NCBI GenBank assembly: GCA_019639215.1
Contig: JAHBSH010000018.1
Span: forward strand, 1-35,427
Source of the DNA: Acidobacteriota bacterium
Lineage (GTDB): Bacteria; Acidobacteriota; Blastocatellia; Pyrinomonadales; Pyrinomonadaceae
Length of the DNA: 35,427 bases
Direction of reading: 5' to 3'
Notes under the pieces: model-generated
What the model saw: only the letters and a program-made list of their open reading frames with translations
Told to the model about the DNA's origin: nothing
Database searches by the model: none
Shown: one piece after another, positions 24,576 through 32,503 of the stretch
Position numbering within the stretch: position 1 is the first letter of the stretch
How the letters are laid out: each line of letters opens with the position of its first letter
Made by a program: the position numbers and the translations under genes

Positions 24576-25463
24576 ATGCAGCGTGTTACTGTTGTTGGAC
24601 TTGGCCGTGTTGGCGGAGCGTTGACCTTGGCTCTTGACCGGAAAGGTTATCAGATAACCAATGTTGTGGTGCGCGATAAGCGGGCTGGCATTGAAACATT
24701 GGAAAAATTCCAACTGCGTTCAAAACCTGCCATCTATTCATGGCCGATAAGGGAAATTACCGATACCGATATTCTGCTGATAACTGTCCGCGATCCTGAG
24801 ATACAGGATGTTGCGGAAAAGCTTGCTGCACACGTGTCTAATGTAAAAGTCTCTCTTCACACCAGCGGATCACGTTCTTCCAAGGAAATAGAAGCCCTAT
24901 TAGCGACGGGCTCGGCGATAGGCTCAATGCATCCTTTGGTTTCGGTCAGCGATCCAATTGCCGGTTCTAATTCTTTTCAAGGGGCGTATTTTTGTGTCGA
25001 GGGCGACGAACCAGCAATATCAACCGCCTCTGACATTGTCAGCGCACTGGAGGCACATTCTTTTACTCTCGACACCGGCCTCAAGCCGCTCTATCATGCA
25101 TCAGCGGTCATGTCCGCTGGACACATCGTGGCTCTTTTCGATATGGCGATCGAGGCATTGTCCAGATGCGGCGTGGAAAATGCCCAAGAAATACTTCGTC
25201 CTCTACTGGCAAGCACTACTTCAAATCTGCAAGAACAATCCACCGGTCAGGCCCTGACAGGCAGCTTTGCACGTCGAGATCATGAAACCGTTAAAGCACA
25301 CATTAAAGCGTTAAAGGCCAATCTTCCAGCTGAAGTCCTGGCAGCTTATCTGTTGCTGGGAGAGAGGTCACTGAAGATCACTTCTAAGTCCGCGGCTAAC
25401 GCATCCGCTAGTGACCATGAACTCCGGAATGTGATAAACATAGCGAAAGAAAATTTAGAATGA
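24576..25463 (+). CDS. Rossmann-fold DUF2520 protein (NADP-dependent reductase-like)
   Basis: The product has 295 residues from the ATG at 24576; a TTG at 24561 is possible. The N-terminus VTVVGLGRVGGAL (residues 4-16) is a dinucleotide-binding GxGxxG loop. The first domain resembles the F420/NADP oxidoreductase Rossmann domain, with DTDILLITVRDPEI. The motif SMHPLVSVSDP and the helical C-terminal half (about 155-290: ASAVMSAGHIVALFDMAIEAL) match the DUF2520 pair that mimics ketopantoate or prephenate-type dehydrogenases. The substrate is unknown. It begins 60 bases after the ATPase gene and ends 15 bases before the Fur-type gene. Confidence 0.85.
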   Translation: MQRVTVVGLGRVGGALTLALDRKGYQITNVVVRDKRAGIETLEKFQLRSKPAIYSWPIREITDTDILLITVRDPEIQDVAEKLAAHVSNVKVSLHTSGSRSSKEIEALLATGSAIGSMHPLVSVSDPIAGSNSFQGAYFCVEGDEPAISTASDIVSALEAHSFTLDTGLKPLYHASAVMSAGHIVALFDMAIEALSRCGVENAQEILRPLLASTTSNLQEQSTGQALTGSFARRDHETVKAHIKALKANLPAEVLAAYLLLGERSLKITSKSAANASASDHELRNVINIAKENLE

Positions 25464-25478
25464 TAGAATAGGTTCAAG

Positions 25479-26003
25479 ATGAAGGCAGAAGAAGAGACAT
25501 TTTCAAAAGAGAAGGAGATCTTCCTCGAACACATCCAAAAGGCGGGGTTGCGGCGTACTTCCCAGCGTGATCTGATCCTTGAGACCTTTTTGAAGACCGA
25601 GGACCATCTAACCAGCGAAGAACTTTACTGGCTTGTCCACAAACAGGACGAAACTGTCGGTCACACGACAGTTTACCGTACCTTGAAGTTGTTGACCGAG
25701 GCCGGTTTGGCGCGTGAGGTTCGTTTTGGTGATAACAAGACCTATTACGAACATCATTACGATCAGGAACATCACGATCACCTGATATGTACCGAATGTG
25801 GCAAGGTGGTTGAATTCTTCTCGGCGGATATCGAAAGAATGCAGGATGAAACGGCCACACAATTTGGCTTTACACTATCGCATCACAGTCTGAGGATGTG
25901 GGGCGTATGCGCCGATTGCAGGACACATGACATTGAGGCGGTCACTCCTCCTGGAGCGCAACCTAAAGTGCGTGTTAAAACAGGTTATGGCAACCTTGTT
26001 TGA
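25479..26003 (+). CDS. Fur/PerR-family metal-dependent transcriptional regulator
   Basis: The product has 174 residues, slightly longer than the usual 140-150 because of both tails. The winged helix spans about 12-85 (GLRRTSQRDLILETF, then the recognition helix in GHTTVYRTLKLLTEAGL). The dimerisation domain has HHDHLIC and two CxxC pairs, Cys104/Cys107 and Cys144/Cys147, for structural zinc. Regulatory metal ligands are likely among His92-93, His98-101, Glu112 and His135-136. The protein may sense Fe, Zn, Mn or peroxide; the sequence does not decide. The NRAMP-type transporter gene nearby is an attractive target. Its stop overlaps an alternative TTG start of the next gene, so the two are probably cotranscribed. 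Confidence 0.93.
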   Translation: MKAEEETFSKEKEIFLEHIQKAGLRRTSQRDLILETFLKTEDHLTSEELYWLVHKQDETVGHTTVYRTLKLLTEAGLAREVRFGDNKTYYEHHYDQEHHDHLICTECGKVVEFFSADIERMQDETATQFGFTLSHHSLRMWGVCADCRTHDIEAVTPPGAQPKVRVKTGYGNLV

Positions 26004-26014
26004 TCAAAACAGTA

Positions 26015-26683
26015 ATGGAAGAAGTATTTTTAAGCTTTGAAGGAACAGAACGCGACGGTAAGGTCGCCTTAGGGACATATATTTCGGATGCTGGAAAGAG
26101 GTTCGGGCTTCGTGACGATTTTGCCTGTGACCCCGAGGCCCATATATGCGAAGTGAAGATACTGTCGGGCTTGGACTTACTTTCCGAAATGACCGCGTTT
26201 GAGAAGGATTATTTTCCTGAGAGAAAACTGAACGGTGAATATCGGCTCGGATGTCACACAAAACTGGAAAAGTCGGGAGAGGTGATCGTTATGAGTGCGT
26301 CAGGAAAAGAAGTTGCTGCCGAAGGTGAAGCGGCTAGGCCTAAAAAAGAAGAAAATCACTCTAATGCTGATATTGATGCAGATGCCGAATACCAGAAGCA
26401 CTTTGCCGAGCTGCCTCTGGAAAAGAAGGTGGCAGAACTGGTTAGGCTAGAAGCGATAACATTCAGCGAAACGATCGGTTTTATCATAAACTCTCCATTT
26501 TCGGCTGCCGGCAAGTTCATGGATGTTCTTGCGGAGTTTGGCTTTAAGAAAGAAGCAGATCAGCGTGCATCTATGCGACCTGAAGAACATAAACAGGAAA
26601 AAGACGAACAAGAAAAAGAAAAGGAAACAGCCGATGACACGATATCTGCATCTCAGGAAGAGACTGAAACTAAACCGGCTTAG
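26015..26683 (+). CDS. Degenerate 2Fe-2S ferredoxin-like protein with charged C-terminal tail
   Basis: The product has 222 residues from the ATG at 26015; a TTG at 26000 overlapping the fur stop would add five. Residues 5-95 follow the beta-grasp ferredoxin pattern (LGTYISDAGKRFGL, then FACDPEAHICEVKILSG, a TAFEKDYF helix and YRLGCHTKLEKSGEVIVM). However, only three cysteines (38, 45, 80) remain of the four cluster ligands, and the spacing in the loop is one short of the plant type. A helical segment (about 128-175) and a strongly charged Glu/Lys/Gln tail follow. It probably no longer holds a normal [2Fe-2S] cluster. Position after the Fur-type gene suggests a link to metal or redox state. 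The fold call is mine by pattern only. Confidence 0.7.
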   Translation: MEEVFLSFEGTERDGKVALGTYISDAGKRFGLRDDFACDPEAHICEVKILSGLDLLSEMTAFEKDYFPERKLNGEYRLGCHTKLEKSGEVIVMSASGKEVAAEGEAARPKKEENHSNADIDADAEYQKHFAELPLEKKVAELVRLEAITFSETIGFIINSPFSAAGKFMDVLAEFGFKKEADQRASMRPEEHKQEKDEQEKEKETADDTISASQEETETKPA

Positions 26684-26697
26684 GATGATCAATAACG

Positions 26698-27528
26698 GTG
26701 GATGACAGCAAGCTGCAAACAAGAGTTCCGGCAAAGATAAAGGAAAAAGGCCAGTATCTGTTGGTCTTTGGCATTATCGCGTCTATGCTCGTTGTCGCAA
26801 ATATCCCGATATTCGTTGTTTTCTTTTTTGGTGTTTTTGCATACTTGGTCGTAAAGATACTGTTTGCCGGAACCCGCAGCGAAACACGCGAGATCTTCGA
26901 GTTCTATCTGGCCTCACACGAAATACTCAAGGACGATGATAGAAAATGGTTTGGCTTTGAGATAAACGAGGTCATTCTCCGAGGTGAAGGTATTCTTCAG
27001 CGGATGAATGCTGCACCGCCGTTGGTGTACTTTACGCTCGGAGCCCTTTACGGAAAAACAGGTGACCACAGTTCTGCCGTAAGATACCTGTCCAATGTGG
27101 TCGAAGAAAAAGCAGTTGATGAATCTGCATACATGTATCCCTCACAGGAACTTCGCAATTACGTCAAGGTTCTGAGAAAGATCGAGCGTGAGCCTGCCGA
27201 TGCACCACTGACATCTTCTGCGGTACGTTCGCTTGAAAGAGCGAGACGGTTAAGAGGAGCGGTTCTGCTTGAATCAAGCAGGAAAAAACTTGCAGAATCA
27301 AAGGGCAAGACGGCTTTGGAGCAGCCTTCCAAACATGATGTTATCTCCGCTCTATCTGAAAAGTCTGAGCATAAACTGCCCGACAATGTCATAGATATGA
27401 CAGCTTCATCAGGTAAGGTCAGGACATCTGAGCAAAGAAAGGACGATCATCACAAATACGATCCTTATGCTGACCGCAAACCTATAACCGAAGTACTTCA
27501 CGACATTTACGACGGGAAAGCACAGTAG
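26698..27528 (+). CDS. Membrane protein with TPR-like soluble domain, function unknown
   Basis: The product has 276 residues from a GTG at 26698; AGGA lies about 12 bases upstream and no in-frame ATG is nearby. Two close hydrophobic segments (about 18-35 and 37-56) form a hairpin anchor with a short cytoplasmic N-terminus. Residues 63-170 look like TPR-type helices (PPLVYFTLGALYGKTGDHSSAVRYLSNVV). The remaining 100 residues are charged, and the end carries KYDPYADRKPITEVLHDIY, which could be a peptide-binding tail. It follows the ferredoxin-like gene by 14 bases and is likely in the same operon as the Fur-type gene. It converges with the transporter gene across six bases. Confidence 0.8.
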   Translation: MDDSKLQTRVPAKIKEKGQYLLVFGIIASMLVVANIPIFVVFFFGVFAYLVVKILFAGTRSETREIFEFYLASHEILKDDDRKWFGFEINEVILRGEGILQRMNAAPPLVYFTLGALYGKTGDHSSAVRYLSNVVEEKAVDESAYMYPSQELRNYVKVLRKIEREPADAPLTSSAVRSLERARRLRGAVLLESSRKKLAESKGKTALEQPSKHDVISALSEKSEHKLPDNVIDMTASSGKVRTSEQRKDDHHKYDPYADRKPITEVLHDIYDGKAQ

Positions 27529-27534
27529 ATCAAC

Positions 27535-28842
27535 CTAAAAAAGATCAATTACGGTAAAGTACAAGAGCAGTATCGACAGAGCCGAAACGGTTATAGTTAT
27601 TACCCACGCTGCGATGTTGAATGTTGGTGTGTTTACGTAATTTCCCATTATCTCTCTATTGTTCGCTAGCTTCAGAATAGAGATAAGTATTACGGGAAGC
27701 AGCAGACCGTTGATGCATTGTGTCAGTATCAAAAGAGGAATATGAGGTATTCCGGGTATTAACGCAACAACACCTCCGATCACGATAAGAGCCGTAAAGA
27801 TACCAAGAAAAATTGGAGCTTCACGAAAGCTTCTTGAAAGGCCTTTTTCAAAACCAAGAGCTTCGCTCATTGAATAAGCCGTGGCAAGAGGCAGAACTCC
27901 CATTGCAAGCATTGACGCTCCAAAAAGACCGATAGCAAAAAGGTACTTGGCATACTCACCAACCACAGGCACTAGAGCTTCGGCTGCAGTTGATGCCGAC
28001 TCAATTTCCGTAACACCACTTACATGAAGCGTAGATGCGGTTGAAATAACGATGAAAACAGCGATAAGGGTTGCGAAGATCGTTCCGACGATAACGTCTG
28101 CCCTAACAAGGTTTAGGTCATCTTTATCCAATCCTTTTTCGACAACAGAGGATTGGACATAGACCTGCATAAAAGGCGTAATTGTCGTCCCGATAAGAGC
28201 AACAAGGGTAAACAGGTACGCTCCTTCCAATCTGAATGTCGGCTTTACGAATCCCGTTGCTACCTCGCTCCATTTAGGTTCCGACATAAATGCCGAAACA
28301 ACGTAACAAAGAAATACCAGAGACATTGCGAGAAATACGGTCTCTACCCGCTTTTGATTTCCTTTTACCACCAGCCACCAGACAAAAATGGCAGCGGCGG
28401 GAACGGTGAGATACATTGAGATCCCGATTAGCTGGGACGCCTGTGCAATGCCGACAAATTCTGAGATAACGACACAGGTGTTTGCTATCAAAAGAGCAAG
28501 CATCACAAGTGCCGTCCATCTGACGCCAAACTGTTCGCGGATAAGGTCTGCAAGGCCTTGTCCCGTAACGACGCCCATGCGGGCACACATTTCCTGAACG
28601 ACCACCAGACCGATGACCATTGGGATAAAGGACCAGAGAAGATTGTATCCAAATCCGGCTCCAACAGATGAATAAGTGGCTATGCCGCTTGCGTCATTTC
28701 CCGCATTTGCGGCGATCATTCCGGGGCCGAGGATGGCGAGGTAAACGTAGAGTCGTTTTTCAGACAAACGGCGAGTAAGCCGCGAACGTATGCGGTCAAT
28801 TCTGCTTATCAGGTTTCTTAGTGAGAACTTTCCTGATCTCAT
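27535..28842 (-). CDS. NRAMP-family divalent metal transporter, divergent metal site
   Basis: The product has 435 residues with about eleven membrane spans and the NRAMP/LeuT fold. The first span reads GPGMIAANAGNDASGIATYSS, so the canonical DPGN metal site becomes DASG (Asp50 kept). In the sixth span the canonical MPHN becomes TPFM (Thr222 to Met225), so the selectivity methionine and the following histidine are lost. I recall that SLC11-related magnesium transporters lack this methionine, so a hard cation such as Mg2+ is possible, but Mn2+ cannot be excluded. The 25-residue basic N-terminal extension is longer than usual. It lies opposite the Fur-type operon and starts next to a 218-bp divergent region shared with ggt. 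Confidence 0.9.
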   Translation of the reverse strand: MRSGKFSLRNLISRIDRIRSRLTRRLSEKRLYVYLAILGPGMIAANAGNDASGIATYSSVGAGFGYNLLWSFIPMVIGLVVVQEMCARMGVVTGQGLADLIREQFGVRWTALVMLALLIANTCVVISEFVGIAQASQLIGISMYLTVPAAAIFVWWLVVKGNQKRVETVFLAMSLVFLCYVVSAFMSEPKWSEVATGFVKPTFRLEGAYLFTLVALIGTTITPFMQVYVQSSVVEKGLDKDDLNLVRADVIVGTIFATLIAVFIVISTASTLHVSGVTEIESASTAAEALVPVVGEYAKYLFAIGLFGASMLAMGVLPLATAYSMSEALGFEKGLSRSFREAPIFLGIFTALIVIGGVVALIPGIPHIPLLILTQCINGLLLPVILISILKLANNREIMGNYVNTPTFNIAAWVITITVSALSILLLYFTVIDLF

Positions 28843-29032
28843 TGCTACTGTCGGGGTCAGACATATAGATGTTCTGTTGCCTATTAAACGATACTAACTT
28901 TACGAATAGGAGCTTAAGTGACTATAACGTTTCACCATTGAATTATCAAAAACTTGAGCATATCGGTAAGCGTAATTGTTTGAAAATATCTAATTCTGTT
29001 TTGCTTAGTAGAGGTATCTGTAAATTTGTTAG

Positions 29033-29046
29033 AAAACCATGGTTTT
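29033..29046. promoter_or_regulatory. Perfect 14-bp palindrome upstream of ggt
   Basis: AAAACCATGGTTTT ends 14 bases before the ggt ATG at 29061. It could be an operator or a structure near the ribosome binding site. The lack of a visible Shine-Dalgarno sequence leaves both options open. Confidence 0.35.
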
Positions 29047-29060
29047 GATAAAGTTCTTTT

Positions 29061-30797
29061 ATGCTGAACAGTAAAATACGACCCGGTCTCGCTTTTTTCT
29101 TTCTGTTTCTACTCGTTTTCGTAGGGCTTCCAAAAGATCTTTCGGTTGCCGCAGCAACGCGAGAGCCTGTACGCGGAAAACATGCGATGGTTGCGTCTCA
29201 ACACGAACTGGCCTCACGTATCGGTGTCGAGATCATGAAAAAGGGCGGTAATGCAGTAGATGCGGCTATCGCCGTAGGCATTGCGTTGGCGGTCGTTTAT
29301 CCCGAAGCCGGCAACATCGGCGGCGGCGGATTTATGATCATCCATTCGCCGGGCAAAGAGCCTAAAGCGATCGATTACCGCGAGATGGCTCCGAAAGCCG
29401 CACATCGTGATCTTTATCTTGATAAAGATGGCGAGCTGATCAGAGGCGAAGGCGGTTCAACTATAGGTTATCGGGCATCAGGTGTCCCCGGAACGCTTGC
29501 GGGTTTCGATCTGGCATTCAAAAAATACGGTTCAGGCAAAGTTAAATGGGCCGATCTGATAGAACCTGCTCAGCGGCTCGCGGTTGAGGGATTTGTACTT
29601 TCTCACAGACTGGCTGAGCTTGCCATCGCATATCGCGAACATCTTGCCAAATATCCTGATAGCAACCGCATTTTCCTTAATGACGGGAAATATTACAGAG
29701 AAGGGGCACTTTTCAAACAAGCTGAGTTGGGAGAAACGCTTGGCCGTATAGCAAAAGAAGGGGCGGAGGAGTTCTATACCGGCAAGACCGCCAGAATGAT
29801 AGCCGATGACATGAAGGCAAACAACGGCCTTATCACGCTAGAAGACTTGAAGAATTATGTCGCAAAGGAGCGTGAACCTATCAGAGGCAATTATCGCGGC
29901 CACGAGATCATATCAATGTCGCCGCCAAGCTCAGGCGGACTTGTGTTGATGCAGGTGCTGAAGATGCTTGAACCGTATGACCTCAAGTCTCTAGGTAACA
30001 ATTCGGCGGCGAAATATCATTTGTACATCGAAGCTTCGAGACGAGCATTTGCTGACAGGGCTGAGTATATGGGCGATGCTGATTTTGCCGATGTTCCGAT
30101 AAAAGGACTGCTTGACAATGATTATATTGCATCGCGAAGGGCAACAATAGATCTGAAGAAGGCCACACCGAGCGCTGAGATCCGTTTTGGACAACCGCCG
30201 GGTTCCGAGAGTAACGATACGACGCATTACACAGTGGTAGATCCGTCCGGGATGGTTGTATCAAACACCTACACGATCAATGATCTTTATGGTTCGCGCG
30301 TTACCATAAAGGGAACTGGAATTCTGATGAATGATGAGATGGACGATTTTGCGGCGAGGCCGGGAATGCCGAATATGTACGGACTCATCCAGGGGGAACG
30401 CAACAAGATCGAAGGCGGTAAACGGCCACTGTCGGCAATGACGCCGACCATTGTCCTGAGAAAGGATGGAACTGTTTGGTTCGCTGTTGGAGCCAGAGGC
30501 GGCCCGCGTATCATATCGGCAGTATTGCAAACTGTGATAAACGTTATCGATCATGATATGAATATCCAACAGGCCATAGATTCGCCAAGGGTACATCATC
30601 AGTGGATGCCGGACACTATCGGTTTTGAACGGTATGGACTTTCTCCAGACACGATCAACATACTGACAGGCATGGGACATAAATTTGCTGGAAGTCCCGG
30701 AAATATTGCGTCGGCAACGGGAATAATGATCGCAGAGGACGGAACACGCCTTGGGGCCATAGACGGACGCAGCGACGGAGAAGCGATAGGTTACTGA
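29061..30797 (+). CDS. ggt: Gamma-glutamyltranspeptidase / glutathione hydrolase
   Basis: The product has 578 residues, the usual length, with a signal peptide (about 1-32) for periplasmic export. It cleaves the gamma-glutamyl bond of glutathione and related peptides. The proenzyme self-cleaves before Thr387 in SNDTTHYTVVD to give the two subunits, as in E. coli. Arg107 in DYREMAP, which binds the glutamyl carboxylate, is present, as are GNIGGGGF near residue 85, NDEMDDF and the SAMTPTIV loop with the substrate-contacting serine. No glutathione synthesis gene is in the window. The stop overlaps the end of the convergent zinc-ribbon gene by seven bases. Confidence 0.96.
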   Translation: MLNSKIRPGLAFFFLFLLVFVGLPKDLSVAAATREPVRGKHAMVASQHELASRIGVEIMKKGGNAVDAAIAVGIALAVVYPEAGNIGGGGFMIIHSPGKEPKAIDYREMAPKAAHRDLYLDKDGELIRGEGGSTIGYRASGVPGTLAGFDLAFKKYGSGKVKWADLIEPAQRLAVEGFVLSHRLAELAIAYREHLAKYPDSNRIFLNDGKYYREGALFKQAELGETLGRIAKEGAEEFYTGKTARMIADDMKANNGLITLEDLKNYVAKEREPIRGNYRGHEIISMSPPSSGGLVLMQVLKMLEPYDLKSLGNNSAAKYHLYIEASRRAFADRAEYMGDADFADVPIKGLLDNDYIASRRATIDLKKATPSAEIRFGQPPGSESNDTTHYTVVDPSGMVVSNTYTINDLYGSRVTIKGTGILMNDEMDDFAARPGMPNMYGLIQGERNKIEGGKRPLSAMTPTIVLRKDGTVWFAVGARGGPRIISAVLQTVINVIDHDMNIQQAIDSPRVHHQWMPDTIGFERYGLSPDTINILTGMGHKFAGSPGNIASATGIMIAEDGTRLGAIDGRSDGEAIGY

Positions 30798-31342
30798 TCG
30801 GTATCTTTTCTTTCAAAAAGCCTGGTGGTGTTTTCAATAACGCTGCCGGGTCTTTTTTCTATTGTGACGTCTTCGCGCCACTGTCCGACTGACGGCGGAT
30901 CATAGCTCTGGACAGGTGTTGTTAAAAATCCTGCTTTTATCGAGTTGGCATCAAATGACGATTGGATCGCATCAGTATGAGATGTTGAGGACCCTTGTTC
31001 AATTATCTCTGCGGATTCAAACATCAAAGCGTAGGCGGCTCTTAGCACCGAACCCATAAAAAAAGTTATCGCCAGGAGGACAACGAGAAAAGGTCCGGCA
31101 TTTAGACCTACCGATATTATAGTGACTAGAGGAACAACAAGAAATCCGATCAAAAAGAAGAAGAGGCCATGCTTCAAACCTCTTTTTCTCGGAGAGGTGC
31201 CGGTTCTTTCGGCCAGATGAGGGGTAATGCCTCGATTATCAACCAACTGAGCTACGCCGGTCATTAAAAAACCACAGCGCGAGCAGTATCTTGTTTCGTC
31301 ACTTATTTGCTGTTGACCGCATTTTGGACAATAGATGGGCAT
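30791..31342 (-). CDS. Zinc-ribbon membrane protein (paralogue B)
   Basis: The product has 183 residues. Residues 5-24 form a zinc ribbon (CPKC, then CSRC). A disordered linker is followed by two membrane spans (about 50-72 and 76-98), then a soluble part ending in GSVIENTTRLFER. This tail motif is shared with the paralogue 2 bases upstream and, in a shifted frame, with the gene at 2023. The two minus-strand genes form an operon in which this is second. The last seven bases overlap the convergent ggt gene. The general design, a cytoplasmic zinc finger tethered to the membrane with a conserved C-terminal peptide, suggests a signalling or scaffold role, which is inference. Confidence 0.82.
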   Translation of the reverse strand: MPIYCPKCGQQQISDETRYCSRCGFLMTGVAQLVDNRGITPHLAERTGTSPRKRGLKHGLFFFLIGFLVVPLVTIISVGLNAGPFLVVLLAITFFMGSVLRAAYALMFESAEIIEQGSSTSHTDAIQSSFDANSIKAGFLTTPVQSYDPPSVGQWREDVTIEKRPGSVIENTTRLFERKDTDQ

Positions 31343-31344
31343 GG

Positions 31345-31899
31345 TTATTTCTCTTTCTGCTGTCTGATCAGAAGCTTTGTAGTGTTTTCGGTAACGCTTC
31401 CAGGAACTCTTAGTTTTCCGGTATCGCGACCTTCTGCATTGGGACCAGCAGGTTGAATATAGTCTGTCGCAGTCGAATGAAGGTCATCATAAAGAGCCCT
31501 CGGAGCAACGGGTTCATTGATCAATGTGGGTTTGTTCTTAAGCTCGTCTAGAAATGCTCTGCCCGTCGGTGGACGCTTTGGTAGAAATAATGACACGAAA
31601 AGCAACATCACTCCTCCCGAAAAGCCAAAGACAGCTCCAAATGCCGCAAGATCGTCTATACCCATTGCACCTGAAAGAGGAACTACAAGAAGAAGCCAAA
31701 ACATGAACCAAAGCACACTGAACAATATGCCGTTCTTTCTGTAAAGCCATGACGGTAGCTTAGAATCTGTGTCAGAGCCTGATATCGGTGATCCATCATT
31801 AGAGAGTACGAGTGCTATTTGATCAAGCCGCAAACCGCATCTGTTGCAAAAGGTTGTTTCTCTGGTAAATTGTTCCTGACCACATCTTGGACAATACAT
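31345..31899 (-). CDS. Zinc-ribbon membrane protein (paralogue A)
   Basis: The product has 184 residues from the ATG at 31899, which gives the family start MYCPRCG and has AAGGA about ten bases upstream; an ATG at 31920 would add seven residues but lacks a ribosome binding site. Residues 2-22 form a zinc ribbon (CPRC, then CNRC). Two hydrophobic spans follow (about 56-78 and 83-105), then a soluble tail ending in GSVTENTTKLLIR. It is the first gene of a two-gene operon with its close paralogue, 2 bases apart, which points to a local duplication. The function of the family is not known to me. Confidence 0.82.
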   Translation of the reverse strand: MYCPRCGQEQFTRETTFCNRCGLRLDQIALVLSNDGSPISGSDTDSKLPSWLYRKNGILFSVLWFMFWLLLVVPLSGAMGIDDLAAFGAVFGFSGGVMLLFVSLFLPKRPPTGRAFLDELKNKPTLINEPVAPRALYDDLHSTATDYIQPAGPNAEGRDTGKLRVPGSVTENTTKLLIRQQKEK

Positions 31900-31985
31900 A
31901 ACTGAGTTTTCCTTGCTCATCGGCTGGATAAACGAATTTTTACACGAAAAGGTTCAATCGTAAAGCGTTAAATATGCCTGTTATG

Positions 31986-32441
31986 TTACCGAGCAGATGC
32001 TCTGTATAGGATAACGGCCTGGCCGAGGAGAAAATGGGACCTGCACAGTGCGTCAACTAGAACAACCTGAATAGGTTTAAACTCTTCGGGTGCCGGAATA
32101 AGTTTTAACAGATCGGCATCACTACTGATGAACTTAAAGCATTTGATCCGTTGATCATCAACCTCAAGCACATATTCTTTGATTTGTGCTGACGAAGATA
32201 ATGCTTCAGGCAGGGTCCACTCAAAAGGATCATCCCATAAACGTGTCATAATACCGCCAAATGCCTGCTCAGCGGCTGCGGCCGCACGAAGAATGCATTC
32301 ACCGCAGGTGCCCTGAAAAGAGATCTCGGCCGGAAACGGAGATCGAAACAGCAACTCTTCCGGGATCCTGTCAACAAGATCAAGGATAGTGTCCTTGAGA
32401 AAAACAAACTGTGACTCTATGTTTTCGGTCAATTCTCGCAT
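31986..32441 (-). CDS. Small helical protein, possibly DinB-like
   Basis: The product has 151 residues with no signal peptide or membrane span. It reads as four helices: residues 4-25 (NIESQFVFLKDTILDLVDRI), about 45-65 (TCGECILRAAAAAEQAF), about 80-95, and about 125-148 (VVLVDALCRSHFLLGQAVILYR). The overall plan and the RSHFLLGQ helix resemble DinB/YfiT-type four-helix proteins, which may bind metal or thiol cofactors. However, the usual three-histidine set is not evident: only one histidine is present, at the last helix. The start lies next to a strong hairpin (32448-32479) that leaves no room for a normal ribosome binding site. Confidence 0.6.
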   Translation of the reverse strand: MRELTENIESQFVFLKDTILDLVDRIPEELLFRSPFPAEISFQGTCGECILRAAAAAEQAFGGIMTRLWDDPFEWTLPEALSSSAQIKEYVLEVDDQRIKCFKFISSDADLLKLIPAPEEFKPIQVVLVDALCRSHFLLGQAVILYRASAR

Positions 32442-32447
32442 ATAAAT

Positions 32448-32479
32448 GGGCAGGCTCTATCTATGATAGCAGCCTGCCC
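32448..32479. terminator. Strong hairpin between the lipoprotein gene and the DinB-like gene
   Basis: A perfect 9-bp outer stem (32448-32456 with 32471-32479) continues into a 5-bp inner stem (32457-32461 with 32465-32469) with one bulged base and a three-base loop. On the minus strand it lies after the lipoprotein gene and ends six bases before the next ATG. It may be a terminator with a weak U-tract or a translational control structure. Confidence 0.55.
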
Positions 32480-32503
32480 TAGAATATCAGATCAGTGTTT
32501 ATA

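Noticed and set aside
31225-31262. tRNA-like D-arm sequence on the minus strand (GTAGCTCAGTTGGTTGATAA)
   Set aside because: It lies inside the zinc-ribbon gene and encodes GVAQLVDN. The remaining arms, an acceptor stem and a T-loop are not found nearby, so it is a coincidence.
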